Of a stretch of DNA of 64,000 bases, positions 1 through 8,033 are shown piece by piece. Position 1 is the first letter of the stretch; each line of letters starts with the position of its first letter. The notes beneath the pieces were generated by a model. The model had not been told where the DNA came from. It saw nothing but the letters and a program-made list of their open reading frames with translations, and ran no database searches. The DNA comes from Thiomicrorhabdus sp963677355 (GTDB lineage Bacteria; Pseudomonadota; Gammaproteobacteria; Thiomicrospirales; Thiomicrospiraceae): NCBI GenBank assembly GCA_963677355.2, contig CAXXXQ010000002.1, positions 496,001-560,000 on the forward strand, written 5' to 3'. Made by a program: the position numbers and the translations under genes.

Positions 1-845
1 AGCAAACGATTACGTTTTGTGTCTACATCCATGTCGGCAGGGGAGTTGAGGAACTCGGCGATGGTTTCGTATTCGCCGTTTCTATAGACATCAATCGACG
101 AGCTTTCCCAGCTGGACATGGCAAGACTGCCATCTTTCAACTTCACTAGGCCATCCAATCTGGCACCGTATGGTTCAGGCATTTCGGTGATCTCGCTTTT
201 GTCATTCATTTTGATCATTTTTGCGCTGGTGAAAAACACCACGTAGATATCTCCATTGTCATAGAGAATGCCGTTTGGTCGGCCCATGTCGGGATCTTTA
301 AGGATGGTTTCCACTTTGCCATTGGCCGATACTTTATAGATGGCGTCGGTACCGGAAGCTTCAAACCCCGGTTTCATACCGGTATCGGTGACATAGACGG
401 TGTCGCCTTCACCAGGGGTAATGCCATTCAAAAAGCTGCTGCCTTTGACGTCGATGGAAGAGAGCTGCTTGCCGCTTGGTAGTTCAAATACTTGGATTTG
501 AGTGATATCGGCCACATAGAGTTTATTGCCGATAATGGTCATACCTTTAGGAGCGTGTAACTCGACCTTGTCATTGGCGCCATCAATCCATTTGAGGTCA
601 ATGACTTTACCGTCTGGACTCAGTTTGGAGATAAAACCGTTGTCGTCCGCGTCGAATGGACTGCCGTTGATATTGGTGACCAGATAAACGTCCTGATCGG
701 CGTAATATTCAACCGATTCCGGCGTTGCAAAACCGACATCGCTGACCATGATTTTTGAGCTTGCAGGGTTAGCGATAGCGGTCGCAGACCACAATGCGGT
801 CAGTGACGCTAACATTAAGGTTTTAATGTTTTGGGTAGATTTCAT
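1..845 (-). CDS. Exported SMP-30/NHL-type beta-propeller protein (3' end outside window)
   Basis: The gene runs off the left edge, so the C-terminus is missing; 281 codons are visible. It starts with a clear Sec signal peptide (MKSTQNIKTLMLAS... ending TAIA-NP), so the product is periplasmic or secreted. The mature part has regular short repeats (GKVIDLKWIDG, APKGMTIIGNKLYVAD, FLNGITPGEGDTVYVTD, RPNGILYDNGDIYVV) spaced like blades of an SMP-30/gluconolactonase or NHL six-bladed propeller. The start is set by TAGGAG seven bases before the ATG. The substrate cannot be told from sequence; family members include lactonases and strictosidine-synthase-like proteins, and many are non-enzymatic. It is divergent from the GGDEF-EAL gene, with about 200 bp between them. 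Confidence 0.75.
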   Translation of the reverse strand, partial: MKSTQNIKTLMLASLTALWSATAIANPASSKIMVSDVGFATPESVEYYADQDVYLVTNINGSPFDADDNGFISKLSPDGKVIDLKWIDGANDKVELHAPKGMTIIGNKLYVADITQIQVFELPSGKQLSSIDVKGSSFLNGITPGEGDTVYVTDTGMKPGFEASGTDAIYKVSANGKVETILKDPDMGRPNGILYDNGDIYVVFFTSAKMIKMNDKSEITEMPEPYGARLDGLVKLKDGSLAMSSWESSSIDVYRNGEYETIAEFLNSPADMDVDTKRNRL

Positions 846-1041
846 AATCAACTCCTAAAAGATGAATGCTTGGGTTAGACGCTAATCACAGCGTTTTGCC
901 TGTTTATTCTAGCGCGATTTATTGTTATTAATCGCTAGATATAATTACATTTTATGTAGGGTATTTTCTTTTTATAAAGTTAGGTTCTTTCTTAATGTAG
1001 ACTAGAATCGTGACCCATCTAGTAGGAGTACTAGTACTTAT

Positions 1042-3723
1042 ATGTTCTTTCGAGTTTACCCAATAACTTTACGCGCTCTTCTTTTTTTACTTTTGTTAAT
1101 GATTGCTACCGTTTCCATTTCTCTATGGGTCATTTCCAAGAGTCAGCAAGAGTTTATTCAAAAGCATGCCGATTTTGCTGAACACAGCGTAAAAGCCGCT
1201 GCTAATGAAGTAAAACTGTTAAGAGAGGGGATTATTCGAGGGGCGCGATTCTTTGTCGACCAAGAACAGGATTTGTTGTATAAATTAAGCCAAAATCCTG
1301 GTAATGATGAGTTGGTTCAAGAGATTAGACGTCAGCTTGCCACACATTTTCCTGAGCATTTTTCGTTCACGCTTACTGATCCTGAAGGTGTTCCTTATTA
1401 TGAGGATTATGGTGAGACCATTGGTGAGCTTTGTATGACCAACATCCGTCGGATGTCTGTTGATAAACATCCCGATAAGCTTATCGTCCATCCTGGACCG
1501 GGTGTTTATCATTTTGATGTCATGGTTCCCTGGAGTTATGGCGGCATTCCCCGAGGCATTTTCTTTAAAAGTTACAGATTAGACAAACTCGCTAAACTTT
1601 TATCTATCAGTAAGCCGAATAACCAGAAATTAATTATTGTGCGCCAATCCGAACCAGACTTGATTGAAATAACGGAAGAAGGCGGGCGCGATATTATCGG
1701 TTTATACCGGGATGTACGTTTGACGGCGAATGAGATTGATAGGATTGGAGCGAAACTTCCGTTGGATGACTCCGATTGGGCGTTGGTCTCTATTTATGAT
1801 GAGAGTCTTTTTGAGGATCATTACAAAAACAACTTGTATCCGGCGATTGTATTCTGGGTTATTTTGGTATTACTTGGTTCCGTTTTTGTCTATCTGTTAT
1901 TTAGAGAAGAAAAATCTCGTTTATACGCTGAAAACGAATTACAGAAAGTGAATTCGCACCTGGAAGAAAAAGTAAAAATCAGAACGCAAAGCATTAATGA
2001 AGTCAATGAACAATTGAAACAGGAAATCAAGCGTCGCGATGAAGCGGAAACGACTCAAAAAATATTGTTCAGTGCCGCTAGTCAATCCAATGAAATGATG
2101 TTTATTACCGATCCGCAAGGTTATTTTTTGTATGTGAACAAAAAGTTTCTGGAAACTTTGGGCTACAAAGAACACGAGGTGATTGGTGAGTCCACGCGTA
2201 TTCTAAAATCTGAATTGGTTAACCATTCCGTTTATAAAGAACTCTGGCAGACGATTACCAATAAAGAAACGTTTGTAGGCGTGTTAATCAATCGAACCAA
2301 GTCGGGAGAAATCGTTTATATGGATGAGACGATTTCCCCAATTTTAGACACATCAGGGAATATCGAATATTTTATTGTTAATGCTCTGGATATTACGGAA
2401 AAGACCGCCAATCAGGAGCATATTCAATATATAACCAATCGAGATTTGTTGACAGGGTTATATAATAAAGAGTTTCTGAAATCCTATATTAATCAATATA
2501 TTATTGATAGTTCCGGCAGTGGAAGATTAGCTTTTTTCTATATATCTTTAAAGCGTTTTGAACAGATATATGAAGGCTTAGGAGTTAGTAACGGTAATTT
2601 GTTTATTAAGCAGTTCGGCGAACGTTTAAATAATTTATTGAATGAAAATGAAATACTGGCACGTATTGGAACCAATGAATTTGCTGTGGTTGCAACAGAT
2701 ATGCAAGCGGATCATGAAATTATCGGTATTTGCGAAAAACTGAACAGAGGTGTAAGTCGGGCGCTTGAAATTGATAAACAAGAGATAAATGTCAGTATCA
2801 ATATAGGCATTGCTCTTTATGCACAGGATGGCGAGAATTTTGATGGTTTAATGGGGAGTGCTTTTTCGGCATTGAATCGTTGCAAGGTTCAGGAAACAGC
2901 GTATTGTTTCTATCAAGACGGACAAACGCAGCGTGCGGCTGAAGGTCTGCTATTGGAACGTGAGCTTCGCAAAGCGATTACTGAGAAGAGCTTTGAATTC
3001 TTTTATCAACCTAAAGTGTCCATTCAAGATGGTCGTCTATTAGGTTTTGAATCTCTGTGCCGCTGGAAAGATCGGGACGGTCAATTTGTTTCGCCAGAAA
3101 TTTTTATCCCCATGCTGGAAGAGCTCGATCTGATAACTGAACATTGTGAACTTGCTCTGATGGGTGCGGCCGAGCTGGTTGAAAACTGTCAGAAAACCGG
3201 GATAGATTTGCGAATCGCGATTAACTTGTCGGCTAAACAGTTTAAGGATAAAAGTCTCGCGTCATCCCTAAAAAGACAATGGCAGGAATGTGGTCTTTCA
3301 TCCGATAATTTGGAATTTGAAGTGACTGAGGGTGCGTTGATCCATAGTGTTGAAGACACGGCTGAAACGCTTACAAATCTCCAAAAAGACGGGGTACATA
3401 TTTCGTTAGATGATTTTGGTACCGGTTATTCTTCAATGCAATATTTGAAAATGATGCCTTTCAATGTGCTGAAGATTGATAAAAGTTTTGTCATTAATCT
3501 TGAAAAACAAAACGATCAGGATTGTACTTTCGTGAGTTCAATTATTGCTATGGCGCATGCATTGAATATGCAAGTTATTGCCGAAGGCGTGGAAACGCAA
3601 GAGCATTGGGATATTTTAGCGGCTTATGGCTGTGATATGGTTCAGGGATATTTCGTCAGTAGACCTATTCCGAAATCAGAGTTGACTGAATGGGTACAAA
3701 CCTATTACGAACAAAAAGTGTAA
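1042..3723 (+). CDS. Membrane sensor with PAS, degenerate GGDEF and EAL domains (c-di-GMP phosphodiesterase)
   Basis: An 893-residue inner-membrane signalling protein. Order: TM about 10-31, periplasmic sensor about 35-265, TM 268-287, coiled coil about 295-340, PAS about 340-455, GGDEF-like domain 465-625, EAL domain 635-890. The cyclase signature is RIGTNEF (543-547 GTNEF) instead of GGDEF, so cyclase activity is unlikely. The phosphodiesterase side looks intact: ESL at 670-672 in place of EAL with the metal-binding Glu kept, NLSAKQF, DDFGTGYSS, KIDKSFV, EGVET and QGYFVSRP. Inference: it degrades c-di-GMP under control of a periplasmic and/or PAS signal, with the GGDEF part perhaps acting as a GTP-sensing module. 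TAGGAG lies about 13 nt before the ATG. A strong terminator follows. Confidence 0.9.
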   Translation: MFFRVYPITLRALLFLLLLMIATVSISLWVISKSQQEFIQKHADFAEHSVKAAANEVKLLREGIIRGARFFVDQEQDLLYKLSQNPGNDELVQEIRRQLATHFPEHFSFTLTDPEGVPYYEDYGETIGELCMTNIRRMSVDKHPDKLIVHPGPGVYHFDVMVPWSYGGIPRGIFFKSYRLDKLAKLLSISKPNNQKLIIVRQSEPDLIEITEEGGRDIIGLYRDVRLTANEIDRIGAKLPLDDSDWALVSIYDESLFEDHYKNNLYPAIVFWVILVLLGSVFVYLLFREEKSRLYAENELQKVNSHLEEKVKIRTQSINEVNEQLKQEIKRRDEAETTQKILFSAASQSNEMMFITDPQGYFLYVNKKFLETLGYKEHEVIGESTRILKSELVNHSVYKELWQTITNKETFVGVLINRTKSGEIVYMDETISPILDTSGNIEYFIVNALDITEKTANQEHIQYITNRDLLTGLYNKEFLKSYINQYIIDSSGSGRLAFFYISLKRFEQIYEGLGVSNGNLFIKQFGERLNNLLNENEILARIGTNEFAVVATDMQADHEIIGICEKLNRGVSRALEIDKQEINVSINIGIALYAQDGENFDGLMGSAFSALNRCKVQETAYCFYQDGQTQRAAEGLLLERELRKAITEKSFEFFYQPKVSIQDGRLLGFESLCRWKDRDGQFVSPEIFIPMLEELDLITEHCELALMGAAELVENCQKTGIDLRIAINLSAKQFKDKSLASSLKRQWQECGLSSDNLEFEVTEGALIHSVEDTAETLTNLQKDGVHISLDDFGTGYSSMQYLKMMPFNVLKIDKSFVINLEKQNDQDCTFVSSIIAMAHALNMQVIAEGVETQEHWDILAAYGCDMVQGYFVSRPIPKSELTEWVQTYYEQKV

Positions 3724-3841
3724 AGCGCGGTTTCAGATTTGGTTGAACAGTTACTATGCTTGTTTAAACAACAAGAATCTTAAACTTAAGAATCTAAGCT
3801 AAAGAAGAAAAAGTGTTATTTTCCATTGTTTGTTTACATTG

Positions 3842-3874
3842 AAACCTGCGGCTGAAGCGCAGGTTTTTTGTTTT
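3842..3874 (+). terminator. Rho-independent terminator of the GGDEF-EAL gene
   Basis: A perfect 9-bp stem (AAACCTGCG / CGCAGGTTT) with a 7-nt loop is followed by a T-rich tail (TTTTTTGTTTT). It lies about 120 bp after the stop codon of the upstream plus-strand gene. Confidence 0.85.
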
Positions 3875-3920
3875 CTGGTTTCCGTGTTTTTTCTGCTTGG
3901 TTGTAACGTAACCACTTCGG

Positions 3921-4109
3921 TTAAAAAGGCTCTCTGAAATTACCGGGCCTTTGATGCAAGTTTAGATACTTAATATCCGTAGAGAGGCTCCCGGTTTTCA
4001 AGATCAGGTGATCCGGTTGTTCTGAAACCGATTTAACAACTAGAGGCAAAGTTGCTGCTTGAGCAGTGCCAATAGAAATAACCCGGATTGGACGAAAATT
4101 AATATACAA
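3921..4109 (-). CDS. Doubtful small ORF in a 445-bp gap (about 62 aa)
   Basis: The gap 3724-4168 holds the terminator at 3842 and this ORF. The open frame uses a TTG at 4109; the only good Shine-Dalgarno (AGGAG at about 4125-4129) sits six bases before an in-frame ATT at 4118, not before an ATG. The predicted peptide (contains GTAQAATLPLVVKSVSEQPD and KTGSLSTDIKYL) resembles a soluble protein fragment but no family is recognised. It could be a gene with a rare ATT start, one that has lost its ATG, or chance. Confidence 0.2.
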   Translation of the reverse strand: MYINFRPIRVISIGTAQAATLPLVVKSVSEQPDHLILKTGSLSTDIKYLNLHQRPGNFREPF

Positions 4110-4168
4110 GTCTAAAATCTAAGTCTCCTATATATTAGAGTTTGTTTGTTTTCACTTGCTACAGTCAG

Positions 4169-5248
4169 TCATTGATTCATAAATGGATAGTCGTTGTAGC
4201 CTTTGGCGCCCGGTGTATAGAAAGTGTCCGGATCAGGTTCATTCAGCGGAGCATCGGCGGCGAAGCGTTCCGGTAGATCCGGGTTAGCTATGTACGGCAC
4301 ACCGAATGCCACGGCGGCTAATTCACCGTTGGCAATGGCCGTATCTGCTTCGCCAGAACTGTAACCCATATTGCCGATGAGATTGCCTTGGTAGTATTGT
4401 TGAGCCACGTTGAGAACGTCTTCGTCCTGCTCGCCGAAAAAGTCGCTGCGCATTACATGTAGATAAGCCAGATTAAAGTTGTTGAGTTTTTCCGCTAGCC
4501 ATGCGGTCAGTGCTTTCGGATCACTGTCTCTCATACTGTTATAGCTGTTTACCGGCGAAAGTCGCAGACCGACTTTATCACTGCCCCAGACGTCACAAAC
4601 CGCAGTCAATACTTCCAGCATTAAGCGAGCACGGTTTTCGATCGATCCGCCGTATTTGTCGCTGCGTTGGTTGCTGCCGTCTCTCAAGAACTGATCTAGC
4701 AGGTAACCGTTGGCACCGTGTACTTCCACACCATCAAATCCAGCCGCTTTGGCGTTGATCGCTGCTTGTTTGAAGCCTTCGATAACGGCAGGAATTTCTT
4801 CCAATGTTAAGGCGTGCGGAACGGTGTAAGGCAGTTTGCCTTCCGGTGTGTGGACTTCGTCCTCAATGGCGATTGCACTGGCGGAGACTGGTGTTTTGCC
4901 GTTATTCAGAGCAGGGTGGCAAGCGCGGCCGCCGTGCCAGATTTGTATGAAGATGCGGCCGTCTTTGGCATGCACCGCATCGGTGATCTTTTTCCAGGCG
5001 GCGACCTGTTCAGCGGAATAAATGCCCGGCTCTTTCCAGAAAGCACTACAACCTTCCATGGCCATGGTCGCTTCGGTAATGATTAAACCGCCACTGGCAC
5101 GCTGCGCGTAATGTTCAAGCATCAGGTCATTCGGCATGTGTGTTTCATCGCTTCTGGCGCGAGTGAGCGGCGCCATAATGACTCGGTTTTTCAAAGTGAC
5201 TGAACCCAAGGTGACCGGGGACAGTAAATGCGGAAAGGCGTTTTTCAT
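4169..5248 (-). CDS. nemA: Old Yellow Enzyme family alkene/N-ethylmaleimide reductase
   Basis: A 359-residue FMN enzyme of the NemA/OYE family, which reduces activated C=C bonds, nitro compounds and nitrate esters with NAD(P)H in the cytoplasm. Seen: an N-terminal TLKNRVIMAPLTRARS barrel start, IQIWHGGR, VHGANGYLLDQFLRDGSNQR with the HxxN substrate-binding pair, SDKYGGSIENRARL, and the C-terminal IGNMGYS and FGVPYIANPDLPER flavin-phosphate region. Length matches the family. The start was moved from an upstream in-frame ATG at 5317 to 5248 because AGGAG lies nine bases before it and OYEs begin at this point. Monocistronic, divergent from the DUF3795 gene. Likely role: detoxification of electrophiles. 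Confidence 0.93.
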   Translation of the reverse strand: MKNAFPHLLSPVTLGSVTLKNRVIMAPLTRARSDETHMPNDLMLEHYAQRASGGLIITEATMAMEGCSAFWKEPGIYSAEQVAAWKKITDAVHAKDGRIFIQIWHGGRACHPALNNGKTPVSASAIAIEDEVHTPEGKLPYTVPHALTLEEIPAVIEGFKQAAINAKAAGFDGVEVHGANGYLLDQFLRDGSNQRSDKYGGSIENRARLMLEVLTAVCDVWGSDKVGLRLSPVNSYNSMRDSDPKALTAWLAEKLNNFNLAYLHVMRSDFFGEQDEDVLNVAQQYYQGNLIGNMGYSSGEADTAIANGELAAVAFGVPYIANPDLPERFAADAPLNEPDPDTFYTPGAKGYNDYPFMNQ

Positions 5249-5555
5249 TTGGGTTCTCCTGAATGCGTGAAACGGGAATGATTTATGCGTGTTACGGGTT
5301 ATGAATCTGCAAATCATACCAGTTTAGGTTGCCGCTAAAATTCAGTTCTAGTTAACACTGCTTTCTTATCTTGAGTACATTAAAAATGTCTAGTCAATTC
5401 GGCTATTTGCAGCTGAGTCCAGCGATTTTCCATGCTTGAACTTATTATTGAGAAACCGTTTCTGTTTTATGGATTAGTTATTTGCTTAAAATCATCGTTG
5501 AACCGTAAAATGAAAGTAACGGTATATAGAGTGGCTTATATATGGAGGCTTGCAA
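5249..5555. other. 307-bp divergent promoter region, nothing else recognised
   Basis: This gap separates the OYE gene (minus) from the DUF3795 gene (plus). It is AT-rich and must carry both promoters, but I see no near-consensus -35/-10 pair, no operator palindrome and no small ORF with a ribosome-binding site. Confidence 0.4.
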
Positions 5556-5930
5556 ATGAATAAGGATAAGTTATCTTATTGCGGTTTGATATGTGAAAGT
5601 TGCCCCATTCATTTGGCTACAATCGAGCCGGACAAAACAAAGCAGACTGACATGCGTGCTCAGATTGCTAAAACCATTCGCGATCTCTATGGGACACCGA
5701 CAACTGTTGAGGACGTTACGGACTGTGATGGGTGTAAGGCAAATACCGGTAAGCTATTTTCGGGTTGTTCCGGTTGCAAAATGCGACATTGCGCACAGGA
5801 GAGGGGGTATGCGACTTGTGCTGAGTGCCCGGAATATCCTTGTGATGAGTTGGCAAGGTTCTTTAAGAGCGAACCGAATGCGCAAATAAATTTGGATTCA
5901 ATCAAAATATGCAGCCAAACAGTTCGCTAA
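5556..5930 (+). CDS. DUF3795 cysteine-rich protein, probably frameshifted near its end
   Basis: A 124-residue cytoplasmic protein with the DUF3795 cysteine pattern: SYCGLICESCPIH, then CDGCK, CSGCKMRHCA, and ATCAECPEYPCDELARFF, probably a metal-binding fold; the function of the family is unknown. GGAGG lies about eight bases before the ATG, so the upstream in-frame TTG is not used. The family usually continues after the ...NLDSIK segment. Here the annotated frame ends quickly (ICSQTVR, stop). Dropping one A from the AAAA run at 5904-5907 opens a frame reading IKYAAKQFANQAGIF..., which looks more like a natural continuation and runs to about 6024. A one-base frameshift or sequencing error in the A run is therefore likely. 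Confidence 0.8.
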   Translation: MNKDKLSYCGLICESCPIHLATIEPDKTKQTDMRAQIAKTIRDLYGTPTTVEDVTDCDGCKANTGKLFSGCSGCKMRHCAQERGYATCAECPEYPCDELARFFKSEPNAQINLDSIKICSQTVR

Positions 5931-6128
5931 TCAAGCTGGTATTTTTGAGGTTGGATACCTATATTATTTTCTTAGTTGCTTAGTCACAACTTGCCCTTTA
6001 CAGGGTGTGCTTGATGAACCGTAATCGACATTTCTGTTAGAGTGGTTATGACTTTCTTTTCTAAATCATATTCTTACAAAACTCTTGATGAAGCATTAAT
6101 AAATTATATATATCTATAAAATATACTT

Positions 6129-6202
6129 ATTTATGCTTGACACGACCTTTTGCATAAATATAATCATAAGTAAATCTTATTTATTATTAAATTAATTTAT
6201 GC
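6129..6202 (+). promoter_or_regulatory. Repeated ATTTATGC boxes around the promoter (putative operator)
   Basis: ATTTATGC occurs at 6129-6136, as its exact inverse GCATAAAT at 6152-6159, and again in direct orientation at 6195-6202. The first two flank the -35 element with 15 nt between them, and the second reaches the first base of the -10. This arrangement is typical of a dimeric repressor or activator site, with the third copy in the untranslated leader. The regulator is not identifiable from the window. Confidence 0.5.
6137..6164 (+). promoter_or_regulatory. Near-consensus sigma-70 promoter for the 48-aa peptide
   Basis: TTGACA at 6137-6142 and TATAAT at 6159-6164 are both perfect hexamers with a 16-bp spacer. 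Transcription would start near 6171, giving a leader of about 56 nt before the ATG at 6227. This is the strongest promoter by sequence that I noticed in the window. Confidence 0.8.
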
Positions 6203-6226
6203 AGTAATTTTATCAGGAGAATTGTT

Positions 6227-6373
6227 ATGAGAAAAAATCGTAGTGAACTAAAATCTATCGCTAAAGAAGGTTCAACATTTGACGGCTTGCAAGAGGTGGC
6301 TATTATCTCTTCGATTTTACCGGTTGCTTTCCTTAGCTCATTGTCTGTCGCATTATCGAACGCGATTTTGTAA
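6227..6373 (+). CDS. 48-aa small hydrophobic peptide, unknown family
   Basis: An overlooked short gene. AGGAG lies seven bases before the ATG. The peptide has a charged N-terminal half (MRKNRSELKSIAKEGSTFDG) and a hydrophobic, Ser/Ala-rich C-terminal half (from about residue 24, VAIISSILPVAFLSSLSVAL...) long enough for one membrane helix. It is framed by a perfect sigma-70 promoter upstream and a strong terminator 25 bp downstream, so it forms a complete single-gene unit with a short stable mRNA. I do not recognise the family. Possibilities are a membrane-modulating small protein, a bacteriocin-like or toxin-like peptide, or a regulatory peptide; no immunity or processing gene is adjacent. 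The opposite strand has a 75-codon open frame that I treat as a shadow. Confidence 0.7.
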   Translation: MRKNRSELKSIAKEGSTFDGLQEVAIISSILPVAFLSSLSVALSNAIL

Positions 6374-6397
6374 GTCGTCTTAGTTAATGCAGCAAGT

Positions 6398-6431
6398 AAT
6401 AAAAAAGCCCGCATTTGCGGGCTTTTTTATT
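6398..6431. terminator. Strong bidirectional terminator
   Basis: A 16-nt inverted repeat (AATAAAAAAGCCCGCA and its exact complement) with A-tracts before and T-tracts after the GC core works in both directions: for the 48-aa peptide gene on plus and for the flavin reductase/small membrane protein pair on minus. Its arms are identical to those of the terminator at 15528-15561. Confidence 0.92.
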
Positions 6432-6467
6432 AAGGTCTCTATTACTTTTTTAAAATGATTGGTCTGT

Positions 6468-6692
6468 TTATGTTTGATGACGATCAGAATCTTCTGTTTG
6501 AGAATTCGTTTTTGGTGTCGTCATTCGGTAAGAGAGCCAAAGCGCGGCACCGACAATCACCCAGGCAAAAATCCAAGTCATTAAAGCGGTGACAAGCGTC
6601 TCCCCTTGATAAAGGCCGATGGCAGCAATAATGAAAGAGATAATGCCGCCGTTTCTAAAAGCACGTTTGTTTATTGAAGTCTGTTCTGCCAT
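6468..6692 (-). CDS. Small two-helix inner membrane protein, unknown function
   Basis: A 74-residue protein with two predicted membrane helices (about residues 13-30 and 35-55, the second WIFAWVIVGAALWLSY) and a polar tail rich in Thr, Asp and Gln. The ATG at 6692 was preferred over an in-frame TTG two codons upstream because TAGG precedes it at normal spacing. It lies about 20 bp behind the flavin-reductase-like gene and probably shares its transcript; the two end at the bidirectional terminator 6398-6431. No family recognised. Confidence 0.65.
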   Translation of the reverse strand: MAEQTSINKRAFRNGGIISFIIAAIGLYQGETLVTALMTWIFAWVIVGAALWLSYRMTTPKTNSQTEDSDRHQT

Positions 6693-6711
6693 TTTCAAAA
6701 CCTAGCTGCCG

Positions 6712-7320
6712 TTATAGTTGTGGTCGATTCATTGAAAGAGTGATGTCGGTATCACTGTAATCGTTGCCGCCGAGTTTGCCTAATACTTTGATTTTGCCAG
6801 GGTCGATACTGTTTTCCGCCGCAATGCTGTCATCCACAAACACGCCCAATACATCCAATAGAATTAAGACGCCGCCGCCCGGCGTTTTAGCGACTTCAAC
6901 CACTTCACGCAGCTTGCACTCATAACGGACTTTGGAACCGGAAATGCTCGGTGGTGCAACCAACTCACTGGCTAGCGTTTGCAGTTGTAAGCTTTCGATT
7001 TCACTGGTTCCCGCCGGGTATTCGGCGCAACTGGCGTTCATCGCTTCGGCAAACTCTTCGGTAACGATATGCACCACGGCTTCTTGGGTATCGATGATAT
7101 TTTGCAAAGTGTCTTTGGCGAGTTTGTCTCTGGCCGGAACTGCCGTAACGGTCAAAACCGGCGGGTTAACACTGGCGACGCTGAAAAAAGAGTAGGGTGC
7201 CAAATTTGAACCGCCGTTTTTGTCTAACGTACTGATCCAGGCAATGGGGCGCGGCACAACGCCGTTGACAAGCATGTGATAGATTTGCGGAGTTTCAATT
7301 GATTCGGTTTTGAAAAACAT
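6712..7320 (-). CDS. Flavin reductase-like FMN-binding protein
   Basis: A 202-residue cytoplasmic protein of the flavin reductase-like split-barrel family. The N-terminal signature is present: VNGVVPRPIAWISTLD, then NLAPYSFFSVASVNPPVLTVT, with the later KDTLQNI and EFAEAMNASCAEYPAG segments typical of the family. Members bind FMN and either reduce flavin for a partner oxygenase or act on their own; no oxygenase is adjacent. It is first gene of a two-gene minus-strand unit with the small membrane protein downstream, and is divergent from the HAD gene. Confidence 0.85.
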   Translation of the reverse strand: MFFKTESIETPQIYHMLVNGVVPRPIAWISTLDKNGGSNLAPYSFFSVASVNPPVLTVTAVPARDKLAKDTLQNIIDTQEAVVHIVTEEFAEAMNASCAEYPAGTSEIESLQLQTLASELVAPPSISGSKVRYECKLREVVEVAKTPGGGVLILLDVLGVFVDDSIAAENSIDPGKIKVLGKLGGNDYSDTDITLSMNRPQL

Positions 7321-7470
7321 TAGCTTTCCCTTATTAAAATGGAATGAGTTTGATTATGGTCGATTAAGTCTTAACAGTCCATATGCACAGCGTTAATCTG
7401 AACTTTTTGTTGGCATTTAATGGATCATTTAATTGATAATAGGCCGATATCTCAGTCGTCAGGAATAATT

Positions 7471-7944
7471 ATGTTGCAAATCGAAGTACCCGGAAATGAA
7501 GAATTTGTGTTGAAACACTTGGTGTTGGATTATAACGGCACCATCGCATGTGACGGGACGATTAAAGCCGGAGTTTTGGACAAACTTAGGGCGCTATCGG
7601 AACAGTTACAGGTTCATGTCATCACTGCCGATACGCATGGTTCGGTTCACCAAGCTTGCGCAGATGATTTTATAACTATTCACGTCATCGGGAAGAGTGC
7701 TCAGGATCGGCAGAAACAGCACTATATCGAACAACTGGGTGCTGCACATTGTGTTGCAGTGGGTAACGGTTTTAACGATTGGCAGATGTTGCAAACAGCG
7801 GCTTTAGGTATTGTGGTGATGCAAGAGGAGGGCTGTGCGAGCAAAACGTTGTTAGCCAGTGATTTGTTGTTTGCTTCAATCGCGGACGTGCTGGATGCTT
7901 TGTTGCAGCCTAAACGTATTATCGCCTCGCTAAGAAACGGCTGA
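7471..7944 (+). CDS. HAD-superfamily phosphatase-like protein
   Basis: A 157-residue cytoplasmic protein. Motif I is VLDYNGTIA, in which the second Asp of the usual DxD is Asn; the same change is known in P-type-ATPase-like soluble HAD proteins. VITADTHGS is motif II-like, K appears before ...QHYIEQLGA, and the C-terminal acidic motif is VGNGFNDWQML. No cap domain is visible. AGGA seven bases before the ATG at 7471 decides the start; an upstream in-frame ATG at 7420 would add a tail without family character. The substrate is unknown. A triple 11-bp repeat and terminator follow. Confidence 0.78.
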   Translation: MLQIEVPGNEEFVLKHLVLDYNGTIACDGTIKAGVLDKLRALSEQLQVHVITADTHGSVHQACADDFITIHVIGKSAQDRQKQHYIEQLGAAHCVAVGNGFNDWQMLQTAALGIVVMQEEGCASKTLLASDLLFASIADVLDALLQPKRIIASLRNG

Positions 7945-7966
7945 TATTGAAAGCTTGTTTATATTG

Positions 7967-7999
7967 AAGGATGTTTAAAGGATGTTTAAAGGATATTTA
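7967..7999 (+). repeat. Three tandem 11-bp repeats
   Basis: AAGGATGTTTA occurs three times head to tail (third copy with one G-to-A change), directly after the HAD gene and abutting its terminator stem. The period equals about one helical turn. Confidence 0.85.
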
Positions 8000-8025
8000 A
8001 AAGCCTGAAAATTGCAGGCTTTTTC
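8000..8025 (+). terminator. Rho-independent terminator of the HAD gene
   Basis: An 8-bp stem (AAAGCCTG / CAGGCTTT) with a 7-nt loop and a short T run. It overlaps the 3' end of the convergent host-attachment gene region and may serve both strands weakly. Confidence 0.75.
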
Positions 8026-8033
8026 CGTTTTAA

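Noticed and set aside
6187..6414. 75-codon open frame antisense to the 48-aa peptide
   Set aside because: It begins at the terminator stem and lacks a ribosome-binding site. The sense strand has promoter, ribosome-binding site and terminator in the right order.
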